From contig OZ038321.1 of NCBI GenBank assembly GCA_964035795.1, positions 27,624,887 to 27,688,886 of the forward strand: 64,000 nucleotides of DNA. Direction: 5' to 3'. Positions 1-10,000 of the stretch are shown here, one piece after another. The translations under genes and the position numbers were made by a program. The DNA comes from Pterobdella sp. o SKG-2022 (lineage: Eukaryota > Annelida > Clitellata > Hirudinida > Piscicolidae). The stretch's first letter is position 1, and each line of letters opens with the position of its first letter. Under the pieces are notes generated by a model, which had not been told where the DNA came from, made no database searches, and worked only from the letters and a program-made list of their open reading frames with translations.

Positions 1-387
1 TAAAAGCATTTGTATGTAAGCAATGTGGTAATTTTTTTGCATCCACTCATGTTTATTGTATAAATAGTCATACTGTACCTTCACTAAATTTTCTATAGCA
101 CAAATTATGATAGGAAGATTGAGTTGTTTTGATTCCAATTTAAACAAATATGTCAAAATATCTTTACATGCTTTGATATCTTTCAATTGGTCTATTATGC
201 TACAGCCAGGAGCTATTATAGGATTTTTTTGCAGAGTTGTAATATCTAAATTGTTGAGAGGAAAGTTTTGTTGATCAGTAGGTGGGAGACTACCTTTCAA
301 ACACACGCTTCTGTTTGAAATAAAACCCAAAGAACGATATAAAAGTTTTTTACATGATTTGATACTATTTCGCAAAGCTTTACTCAT
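1..387 (-). CDS. N-terminal part of an unidentified, probably mitochondrial protein (cut by window edge)
   Basis: An uninterrupted minus-strand frame runs from an ATG at 385-387 to the left edge, exactly 129 codons with no stop. The first ~30 residues (MSKALRNSIKSCKKLLYRSL...) are rich in K, R, S and L and lack acidic residues, as expected of a mitochondrial targeting peptide. The following part is helical in character, with leucine-rich segments such as DILTYLFKLESKQLNLP and CAIENLVKVQYDYLYNK. This resembles the degenerate helical repeats of FASTK-domain (FASTKD) RNA-binding proteins, but no diagnostic FAST or RAP domain is inside the window, so the family is a guess. That a reading frame of this length stays open in DNA this AT-rich is itself evidence for coding. 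The rest of the gene lies left of the window. Confidence 0.5.
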   Translation of the reverse strand, partial: MSKALRNSIKSCKKLLYRSLGFISNRSVCLKGSLPPTDQQNFPLNNLDITTLQKNPIIAPGCSIIDQLKDIKACKDILTYLFKLESKQLNLPIIICAIENLVKVQYDYLYNKHEWMQKNYHIAYIQMLL

Positions 388-866
388 TTCAAAAAGCACC
401 TTGAGCGATATTATAAGTTTTAAAGTTGAACTTGAAAGTATTTAAAATTAAAGGATTCACATATAAGTGATTTAGTTCTCAATAAATTCCAATATTTTTT
501 ACCAATTACTTGAGTTTGTTTGGAAATTTTTGTCTGGAAGTGGAGCTAGAATAAGTTTTCAACCCTTTTGCGACGTTATAATAGTTTTGAACTTTCCTTC
601 TAATTGAAGCATATCTGCCAGTTTTTTATCCGGTGTGTTAAATCCCCTAGTTTCTTGAAACTTTCGATTTGATCAAAGTGAAAACCCACAAATAAAAGGA
701 TCGAAGAAATTACAAAGGTTTTTGAAAAAAACAAACAAAAAGTATATATTACCTTAATTCAAAAAGGTTTTCGTAAGACCCACTTACATTATCCTTATTC
801 TATTTAGGCTATTATAAGTCTTCGCAAAGGCTTTTACACTTTTATCAAAATTTCACCCATTTATTA
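388..866. other. Non-coding stretch upstream of the left-edge gene
   Basis: This should be the promoter and 5' flank of the minus-strand gene ending at the left edge. No exon is visible. At about 745-800 there is a degenerate copy of the small repeat family with a 'ttcgtaag' core seen elsewhere in the window, here as aattcaaaaaggttttcgta followed by a segment resembling acttacattatcc. Confidence 0.3.
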
Positions 867-867
867 G

Positions 868-3730
868 ATGATTAATAATAATATAATAATATCCCTATCG
901 AGTTACTCTAGTCGTATAGTTGACTGAGTTTCTCTTGGGTAACTCTCTTCACAATTCTTCTCCAGGAACATTTCTGTTGAGCAAGAAGAAAATGGTTTCG
1001 AAATCTTCTGAGTTTTCGAGTTTCATTTTTGGGATAAATTTGACATCTTCTTTTAATGTCTGTGGTAGAGTGGTTAAAGGTCTGCCTATGAATTTTTTCT
1101 TATTTGATGCGGCATAGTACTGCTTCATAGCCTGGAATGCTGACGTATCAAGTCTTTTTAGGGTATGTCCCAACATCCTCCATCTTGCACCAGCAATTTC
1201 AACTGAAAGGGGTATACTATTTGTTTTTTTGTATAGTTCTTTTTTGTTGATTCTATTGGGATAGTAGATACCGATCACTCTTAACCTGCTTGCGGTGGAA
1301 TGTTTCAATCTTAGCTTCTATATTTTTGTTGACTGCCCATGCTGAAGAGTTGTAGGTGAGAACTGGTTTAACATAGGAATTGTACACTCGCACTTTTTTG
1401 CTTATTTTTAGCTTTTTCCTTTCATGTATATTTTCCATAATTTACTCATTGCAGTTTGGGCAAGTTGTTTTCTCCTCTCAATATCTTTTTTTGTCATCAA
1501 GAAGGAGCCTAGTTTTTTGCTCGTTTTCCAGGCCTCATCTGATTTTGATATTTTGATGAGTTCTGTCTTGTCAGTATTGACTTTGAGGTTCCAGTTCGAG
1601 AACTCATCTTTCAGTTTGCTTTCTAGGTTAAGTAGTTGCTGTTTGTCTCTACCAATGAAAACTAGATCGTCAGCATAGCCTACCATTTTTGCTGGTGTCA
1701 ATGGTTGTAGGTTTGTGTAGCTGTGATCTAGCTTTATATGGTTTGTTACTTTAGACTTGAAAGTACACAGTGCTGCTTCTAAGTAAATTGTGAAGAGAAT
1801 GGGTGAGAGACATCTCCTTGAGGGATCCCTATGTTAGTTTCGAAAGAGGTTTGTGTGCTTTTGCCATTCCATCTTACCTTCAAACAAGTGTTTGTTAATA
1901 ACTTTCTGATCATCATTATTTCATCATTGTTCAGAATTTTTTCAAGAACATTTATTAGAAGGGGTCTGTCCACAGTATCAAAGGCTTGGCTCAGGTCGAT
2001 ACCAAGGATATAGTACTCTTCATCCCAGTACGCCAGAGCTTTAGCTATATCCCATTTATGAAGCCAGACTATGTCTGTCGTGCTTTTTCCATTTCTGAAT
2101 CCACTTTGATAAGAACCGATGTATTCTTCCGTTTTGTTGCGTATACGATTCATAGTAATGTTCGATAATATTTTTCAGATAGTGTTCAGTAGAGTGATGG
2201 GTCTTAAGCTTGTAAGTTGTCCTTTCGGATTACCTTGTTTTTGTACAGTGACTAATATTCCACTACCAATAAAACTATCTTCTTGAATTTTATTTTCTAC
2301 TATTAAGTTTAATATTCTTGATAATTCTTTTATTAGTTTTTTTCCACTATATTTTATCATTTCGAATGGGATCTCATCTTCACCTTTAGCTTTATTATTA
2401 TTTAGTTTACTTATAGCTAGCTTAACTTCATTAAAACTTGTTGGGTCATTGAGAGATTGTTGCAACATTGGATTTTGGTTGTGGTTAGGTAGTTTATAAA
2501 ATTTGTTGTGGTAGAACTGTTTGATTTTTATTTCAGCTTCAGTTTCGCTAAAGATTTGTTTATTCTCTTGATCATTAAAAAATAATTTTTCTGGAATTTT
2601 CCTATAGATGAATTTCATGGCTTGAAAAGTTTGTTCATCATCTCTGGACTTTTCCATAAGCTGTAATTGCTTTTCCAAGCATTTTTCATAGGCGTTTTTG
2701 CAAAGTTTTCTTATTTGAAAAAGAATTTTATTTCTTTCACTTTTCCATTTTGCTTTATTAATTGTATTGTTTGTGGTGTTTATTTTTATTCTAATCTCTT
2801 TTTGCATTGTAGAGAGATGTTGTATTTCATTGTTGACTTCATATCCTTTCTTTATCTTTTTTCTCATGCCTACTGTTTCTATAGCTGATTGTTTCATTAT
2901 ATTTATTAGAGAATCCAAAGCGATGTTTTCAGTATTATTAATTTTAGATTCAATTTGGTTTTTATATTCTGTTTCTTTTTCTTCAAGCATTTCATAATTG
3001 ATTTCTTTTTTTGAATTGTTCCTTTTTGTCATCTCTTTCCAATTTGGGTACCTTTTTTTGAAATTTATCTTACAAATAACAATTTTATAGTCAGAGTTGA
3101 GTTCTGTTCCACCATAAGCTCTTGAGTTATTAATGATAGCTCTTTGATTATATTGCAGATTACATAGTCTATTTGGTTATATATTTTTGTAATATCACTA
3201 TTGTTGTTCTTTCTGTAACCTGTCCAAGTTGTTATGTGTCTAGCAGGGTGTTGGAGCAGGGTATTAGTAATAATGAGATCATGAAATTGACAGAAATTTA
3301 TGAGTCTTGAACCATTCTCATTACGAATACCTCTGGAATATTTTCACAGCATTTTTCATCATGATATATCTTTTTTCCTACTTTTGCATTGAAGTCACCT
3401 CCAATAAAAATCATGATGCTGTATTTGGTTTTTTCAACAGTTTTGTGGAGGCTGCAGTAAAACTCTTCTGCTTTTGTTTTATCTTTTTTGGTGATGAGAC
3501 TATGAGGTGAGTAGGTGTTGATGATGGTAATCCTTTTTGAGACTTTCCAAATTCTGTGTAATAAAGGTTCAAGCTCTTTTTTGATAGCAAATCCCATTCC
3601 ATGATGTTTATTTTGTGGCTTCAGAAATTTGAGATTGATTCTATTTATTGTTTCCTCCATATAGTTCGATTTTGTTTCTTGAAGACAGCATAAGGAAATT
3701 TGGTACTTGCCGATGTCCGATGCAAGTTGC
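868..3730 (-). mobile_element. Decayed non-LTR retrotransposon (LINE A), APE endonuclease plus RT
   Basis: Minus-strand fragments line up in order as a LINE pol. An endonuclease part lies at 3298-3660 (IIFIGGDFNAKVGKK, the catalytic GDFNA motif). A linker and RT fingers lie at 2175-3032 (LRPITLL). RT motif A is in 1779-2153 (LGIDLSQAFDTVDR), with the B-motif remnant GIPQGDVSHPF. Motif C is at 1408-1701 (VGYADDLVF), and C-terminal remnants run to about 949. The fragments are separated by frameshifts and stops, so the copy is dead. The minus-strand 3' end runs into an ATT-rich tail near 868-900. The clade is not assigned. The 5' end is disturbed: a piece of the endonuclease region recurs in opposite orientation just upstream. 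Confidence 0.85.
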
Positions 3731-3746
3731 CATTTTCTTAGTTTCG

Positions 3747-3823
3747 AACTGGAATGGGATTTGCCATCAAAAAAGAGCTTAAACCCTTACTACACAGAAT
3801 TTGAAAAGTCTCAAAAAGGATTT
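3747..3823 (+). repeat. Inverted duplicate of the LINE A endonuclease segment
   Basis: The plus-strand text starting ggaatgggatttgccatcaa matches, with few differences, the reverse complement of about 3528-3601 inside LINE A (GMGFAIKKELEPLLHRIWKV in translation). The two ~74-base copies face each other about 145 bases apart. This is what a 5' inversion formed during target-primed reverse transcription (twin priming) would leave. A later rearrangement is the alternative. Confidence 0.7.
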
Positions 3824-4770
3824 GGGCTCTACAATTGAAAACCAAACCTGGTATTATTACGCCTTGAAGCTTGAAAGTTCCCACAGAAAAGTTTTCAAGA
3901 GAGTTAATAGGCATTTATAAGATAATATAAATTATTTTCTTACACCGGGACGTTAACACCGGATTAGATGATTACCCATATGAAATCAGAATGCAACCTT
4001 TTAGAAATCTGTGTTTTATTTTATGATATTTTAATCAACTTATCTTTGATTATTTGAAAAAAAAATATTATCACTTTAAGTCACCTATTTATAGTTACAG
4101 TTAATTTTACATGACATAACGGAAGCATTTGCACAAAAGATTCATTGGTTTTGTAAGATACACTATTTTCAAATTGTTTGTAAGACTCAAAAATGCTGAC
4201 AAGTGGGATATAAAAATAAAGCGAACTTTCGCCTTTCACCTACCTTACAAGCGTCTCATCATAAAAAAACGTTTTTTCGTCTTCTTCATGCTGGTCGAAA
4301 AAACTTTTTTAACCCAACAGACGGCAGTTTTGCTTGCTAATTTTGTACAACTTTTGGTACCCGATGAAGTATTTTATAAGTTCTGAGTGCTATACTAAAA
4401 CAATTTGCTGGTGAGATGAGAATGAGAAACGCTTCAGTTGAGTCATTCTCTATATGTATAGCAGTGCCGCTCTCAAGAATGCTGCTTTATCACCTAACTA
4501 CTATTGTGTGATGGTGGAAAACGACCACATGGCCTTGCTATACTATGAATGATATAACGAAGTCTGATAGTTAGTATCTAATTGTATCTATATACGGTAA
4601 TAATAAAATTGCATTAATTTTATTTCAATGAAGTTATTATTATCATTATTCATGTTAGATTATACTGCTGTAGGTGACCCAGTAGCTGGGATATACAGCA
4701 GTCGGCTAATACACTTTCTCCACTAAACTCTATTGAATGGGTCCACACTTTTTAGGCCATAGGGTTCCAT
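3824..4770. other. Non-coding spacer between LINE A and LINE B
   Basis: No convincing exon or RNA gene is seen. An 85-codon open frame at 4129-4386 has no ATG start and no recognisable domain, so it is not called. The stretch from about 4380 to 4720 is slightly less AT-rich and could be an older repeat. Confidence 0.3.
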
Positions 4771-6060
4771 ATACTTTTCAACACAACTCAACACGGGAAC
4801 GACCTCCAGGCAAAGGAAGTTTGAGCAAGTCTTTGATACACATGGACGAACATCTCACATGACCATACCAACAAAGACGACGGCTCTGTTGCAGCGTTCC
4901 TATGTCTGGGATTTTGAGTTTTGTGAGAAAGGCTGATGATGGACTTCTGTCTTTTGGCTTAACGTCCAGTATCCAGCAGATCATGGACCTATCATTGCGC
5001 TGTAGTCTTTGCAAAATAGTACCTTTTGGAACCCAGTTTTCACTGCCATATAACAAGGCAGAAAGCATTTAATATGTGTATAATTTGCCACGAAATTTCA
5101 AGGTGATGTGTTTAGAGGTCAATATGGGCAACAGTTTTTCAAATTTTCCCCAGGCAACTGAACATCTGGTGATAACTGCCAGTTCACAACCTCCACACAA
5201 CATATCACCAAGGTAGCAAAACTTTGGTTCTACATCCATGGTGACATTACCAACAGTAACTTCTTTGATAGGCCTATTATCCAATGGTGGCGCTAAATTG
5301 AGACAGCGAGGACATACATAAGCCTGATCCTTCAGTCTTCCAGTCAAACCACTACATCTCTTATGGACATAATGAGAGCATGTCGAGCAAAAAACTGAGT
5401 TGACGCCTACATCTTTGCGGCATACATGGCAAGCAAAAACTTTAAAATCCCTTAGGTTTTCAGAACCGAGCATCATGAATTTTGTTCACCCGCAATCGTT
5501 TACTTTATTTTTCCAGTTTTCATTTTTTCAAATTTGGATATACAATCGTTTAGTGATTCTGAGATTAAAACCAGGTCATCAGCATATAAAAGTTTCCAAG
5601 GAACACCGGTTCTTAACTCTCTAGACAAAGCTTCCAAAACAAGAATAAAAAGTAAAGAACTCACTACAGATCCCTGATGTACACCAACATTTACACCAAA
5701 CTCATCGCTGAGCTGGTTATTTATGCGTTCTCGACTTTTTGCTATAAAATACATGCTCTGAACTACACGGACAGCCCATTCTTCAATCCCGAGTTTTTTC
5801 ATTGCCCACCAAATCACTTTGCGCGAGACTCGATCAAAGGCCTTCTCTAGTTTGACGAAGACAAGAATGGCTTTTTGACGACTAGATATTTTTCCTGCAA
5901 CTGACGAATAATAAAAACTGCGTCAGTGGCGCTTCTACCAGAAACGAAGCTAAATTGCATCTCATAAATATCCACCATCTTTCTGATTCGTCGCTCTAGG
6001 ACATGCTCAACAAGCTTCATCACATGATGTGCTAGCTTGAGGCCTCTATAATTTCCAAAG
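4771..6060 (-). mobile_element. 5'-truncated LINE with PHD-like zinc finger after the RT (LINE B)
   Basis: The minus strand encodes an RT fragment at 5500-5817 containing motif B (VGVHQGSVVSSLLFILVLEA) and motif C (LLYADDLVLI). After a frame change comes a cysteine/histidine module at 5069-5476 with the pattern CHVCRKDVGVNSVFCSTC then YVHKRCSG and CPRC, a PHD/RING-like zinc finger. The element then continues into the C-terminal region at 4778-5068 (LYGSENWV, RRLCWYGHVRC). The order RT - finger - C-terminal block is the same as in LINE C at 13.7-15.7 kb, so both belong to one broad family. The endonuclease and RT N-terminal half are missing, and frameshifts mark it as dead. It abuts the 3' end of the TDRD3 gene. 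Confidence 0.85.
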
Positions 6061-6104
6061 TTATGTATTTTATATTATTGAAAAAATGGCAAACACTTGT
6101 GTTT

Positions 6105-6110
6105 TTTATT
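6105..6110 (-). terminator. Possible polyadenylation signal for the minus-strand TDRD3 gene
   Basis: The minus strand reads AATAAA about 110 bases beyond the TGA that closes the Q-rich terminal frame and just before LINE B starts. The position is right for a 3' UTR end, but the motif is common in DNA this AT-rich. Confidence 0.35.
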
Positions 6111-6219
6111 GATAAAATTATTAAAGCTCATTTTAAATACTAAATAATATAACCGAGTGTTCAAATGATTAACTGCTTCAATTACTGGGATAATTTGATA
6201 TTTCCACAATAAATTCTTA

Positions 6220-7007
6220 TCATTGATAGTAGTAATATCGATAATTAGGATTCGCAGGAGGCAAAGGAGGTGGAGGGAAGTTGAACCTGCCAGATGTGTT
6301 GTGGAAAACATACTGTTGATTTGATGGCAAAGGCATTTGGTAATGTTGAGGTTGCTGTCTTGCATTGAATTGAGAAAAGTTTGACATTGGTTGTGGACGG
6401 GGTTGTCTATATTGCTGAAATCTGTATTGTTGCTGTTGTTGTTGAATGTGGTTGAAATTTTGTTGATTCTGTGGTTGATTTGGTTTATTATATATTTGTT
6501 GATTCTGTTGACTTCCTTGAGAATTTTGTTTATTTTGTTGGTTCGAATATTGTTGTCTACCTTGAGCAGCTTGCTGCTGGTTTTGTTGCTGTTGATTTTG
6601 TTTAAGTTGTTGTTGTTGGTTTTGGGTTTTTTTTTGTTTGGTTTGTTGTTGCTGGTTTTGTATATTTTGTTGTTGTTGATTTTGTTGAAATTGATATTTT
6701 TGTTGTTGTTGTGATTGAAACTGTTTGTTTTGCTGTGGTTGATGTTGTTTATTTTGTTGTTGATATTGCTGTTTATTTTGTTGTTGTTGATATTGTTGTT
6801 TATTTTGTTCATTGTGTTTTTTAAACTGCTGTTTACTTTTATTTTGTTGCTGATCATACTTCCTTGCTAGATTGCTCTGTTGATTATCTTTCAAAAAACC
6901 TTGTACACTTTTATCTCCATCAACATCACCATTTTTATTTGCCACTTTCGCTTGCTTGTTACTATTGTAAAACGTCATGGATGCTAGGTCATCTTTCGAA
7001 AGTGGAG
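6220..7007 (-). CDS. Q-rich low-complexity reading frame, tentative terminal exon of TDRD3
   Basis: About 261 codons of open frame end in TGA and are dominated by glutamine and asparagine, with a proline/tyrosine-rich close (PPPPLPPANPNYRYYYYQ). A good acceptor (pyrimidine-rich run ending in atatgaag) opens it at 7007 in the phase left by a donor at 7452. That links it to another K/N/Q-rich exon, 7626-7452 (opening DSVNRKVEDQGK), whose start phase matches the UBA exon of TDRD3. Read instead through the acceptor, the frame begins with a run of leucines that imitates a signal peptide, but no in-frame ATG was found there and the leucines come from a (TTA)n tract. A separate secreted Q-rich protein remains the alternative. 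RNA evidence would decide. Confidence 0.5.
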
Positions 7008-10000
7008 CTTCATATGAAAAAGCAAACGATAATAATAATAATAATAATAATAACAATAATAATATAAAAACTTTATCATAGTGATATTTAACTCAGTGAG
7101 TTTCAAGATTACAAATAGTTTTGAAATCTATTATTTTTGCCATTATTAATCCTCCAATCATGGCTAATATATAAACGTATGTGTCCGTTATGATCATCGG
7201 CATTATCATCATCAAGAGTAACGTATGCAGATCAAAAAACTCAATAGCAATAATGACTATGATGAAGTACAATAGCATGAATCTAAAAGTAAAGAAACAA
7301 ACACAAAGTATTTATTAAATGACCATATTTATCTTAGTTATATTAATATTCAAAATAATAATCAGACTTGTATTAGTAACTCGAGTTCAACCCTTACATC
7401 TATATTAAATTTATATTTTTAATAAAAATTTTATCATAAATGAATACCAACTCTGTGATTGGTCATATGTTTTGTGCTGATTATTATCAGTGTTTTTCTT
7501 GTATTGACTGTTATCATTGTTTCTCTTGTAATGATTATTTTTGTTGAACTCGTTATCCGCCTTCTTATTGGCTTGTTGTTGTTGCTTAAATTTACCTTGG
7601 TCTTCAACTTTTCTGTTCACTGAATCCTGCATTTTTTTATCATCATCATTATTATTCTTTATATTATTCATCATTTTATCTTTTTTATACTCGCATTTTC
7701 ATTGGCATAGACGCATGGGGTTTGAATTTCATTATTATTATAAATAAAACTACGGAGTAAAACTTGTCACTCAAAACAAAGGTACATCAAAACTGAAACA
7801 GCATCCGATGAATTAAATGATGTTCCAACATCAAAAAATTCTAAAATCATGAGTACATACAATAATATTCCCACTTCCTAACACAGCCTCACCAGCACCA
7901 CAAACCCCCTGAAAACCACTAACTCTACTCTGTAGATTATCGAGACTACCTGTTGACTCGGCGTCGCTTGAGGAGTCTGGGAGTCTTGGCGCCCTAGCAA
8001 GGACGTGATGGCACGATCTACCTTGCCTCTTGACACACTGAGCGCCTTGAGCGAATCCTCAAGATTGAATCCCATCTCTAGTAGCGTTGACACGTTGGAG
8101 TCCTGGGCTGCTTGCTGCCAATGTGTGGTGAAATTATAATTATTCGTAAGAATAATAACAATAAAAACAACAAAAATAATAACAATAACAACAATAATAA
8201 AAAAAAACTGACCTGCATGGAGGCAGTGTTGTCAGGAATGACACTGGTGTGGTCTTGCTTCAGAGCTTTTAACGCTTCTTTAGTTTCTATAAGAATAATA
8301 TTATTAATAATAAATTAAAAAGAATTCAATAATTATGAAAATTATTATTAAAATACCATGGTCGATCTTGGAGGCTTTTTGGAAGGGCACGAAAGGAGGA
8401 GGAGCATCTGAAATATTCCTTTTCATCACACTCAAGCTCTGTTGTCAATCATCATAACGAATCACCAATTAAAATTACGAATGAGATTATAATGGCATTA
8501 ATTTCACCAATAATTATGTAAGCTATTTATTTAACTTATCATGCATATTCATAAGAGATACACGCATGTACTACCTTCTTGAGGATGAATGCATCTGCTA
8601 ATGCGTCGACTTTACCCCCTAGCATCTAAAGTCATCAAAATTAATAATAATAGCAATATAATAATGATAATCGTCGTTTTAGATCGGTTTCCGTGCTAGC
8701 AGGAATGTTAATAACAATCTATTAATAGAGCACCTGGAAGGAAGTAAGCAGTAGGTAGTTGCTATGTATTTGGTTACCTGCTTTTACTAGCAGCTTGTTG
8801 CCTGGCAACACGTTGCTGCAAAAATAATACCAACAATAAACATAATAAAAAACTAAAAATTCTTAAAATTATTATTATGCGCCCTCTGTTGAAAAAAATT
8901 AGCTGTAAAAAGAATATTGATGACGACATTAGATTCATCATCATCATTTTTTTTACCCCGAGCACCCTAGTCTTGTTAAGTGCTCCTCATGTCCCCATCA
9001 AGACCGTCCAGTGGTCGAGAAGCTCAGCCGCTCTCGCGGGGTCGGTCCACAGACTCTCGGGACCCAATGTGGTATTTATTTTGGGGCAGATGAAGAGGTG
9101 AGAGGTGTCGTGAATATGTGTTTGGCAGAGTGGGCATGAACGTGAGGGATGAGATGAGGGTGAAATTTTGTTGAGGTATGAGAGGATGAAAGGTGATTTG
9201 TTTGATCTGAGTTGGGCGAGAGTGCGGCGAGTGTGGTGGTCTAGGGTGGTTTCTGATTTATGAATGGGTGGGGGTTGCTTGTTGAGGATTTTGTTGTGAG
9301 TGGATGATATGTAGTCGTGTACTATTTTTTCGTGTATGGTTTTCATGTTGTTTTTTATTTGTGTGTGAGAGGTGGTCTGGGTGGAGGAGGGTATGTTTAG
9401 GGTGTAGTTGATGTTGTTGTTGAATGTGGATTGTTTTTGTATCTGGGGTGGGCTTCTTGTGTGGTGAGTGGGTGTAGGAGATGAGTGGGGTGGGAGGTTT
9501 TTTGTGTGAGTTGTAATGCGTGAAGTTTGAGATGGTTTGGAGTGGGAAGATTTTGGTTTCTGAGTGGAGGTGTTGGGTGTTGGTGTCTAGGGTCCAGCCA
9601 GTGATTGTTCTCAGAACTGCGTTTTGGATTTTTTGGAGTTTGTTGAGGGAGGTGGATGAGATGATGAGTGACCAGATGGTGTTGGCGTATTCGATGATGG
9701 GAATGAGTAATGTTTTGTATGTGGTGATGAGTGTTTCTTTGCTTTTTCCCCCAGTGTGTTGATGTGAGAAGTTTTAGGAGATCAAGTGTTTTTTTTTGCT
9801 TTAGTGATGGTGTTGTCTGTGTGGGTGGAGTATTTTAGTTTGGGGTCAAAAGTTAAGCCAAGGATGGTAGGGTTGGAGGTAGTAGGGATGGAATGTTGTT
9901 GATATAGATGTTCAGGAGTTTGTTATATTCTGATGGGTCTGGGGTCATGAGAGTTGATGTGGTTTCGGTAGGGTTGATTTTTAGGTTGTTATTGTGAGCC

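Noticed and set aside
4129..4386. Small plus-strand gene between LINEs A and B
   Set aside because: No ATG start and no recognisable motif; likely a chance open frame.
6391..6857. Leu-rich plus-strand frame and Asn-rich minus-strand frame opposite the Q-rich exon
   Set aside because: They are alternative frames of a CAA-rich coding repeat.
7007..7056. Signal peptide (poly-Leu) on the Q-rich frame
   Set aside because: The leucines come from a (TTA)n tract, there is no in-frame ATG, and the same text serves better as the pyrimidine-rich part of a splice acceptor ending at 7008.
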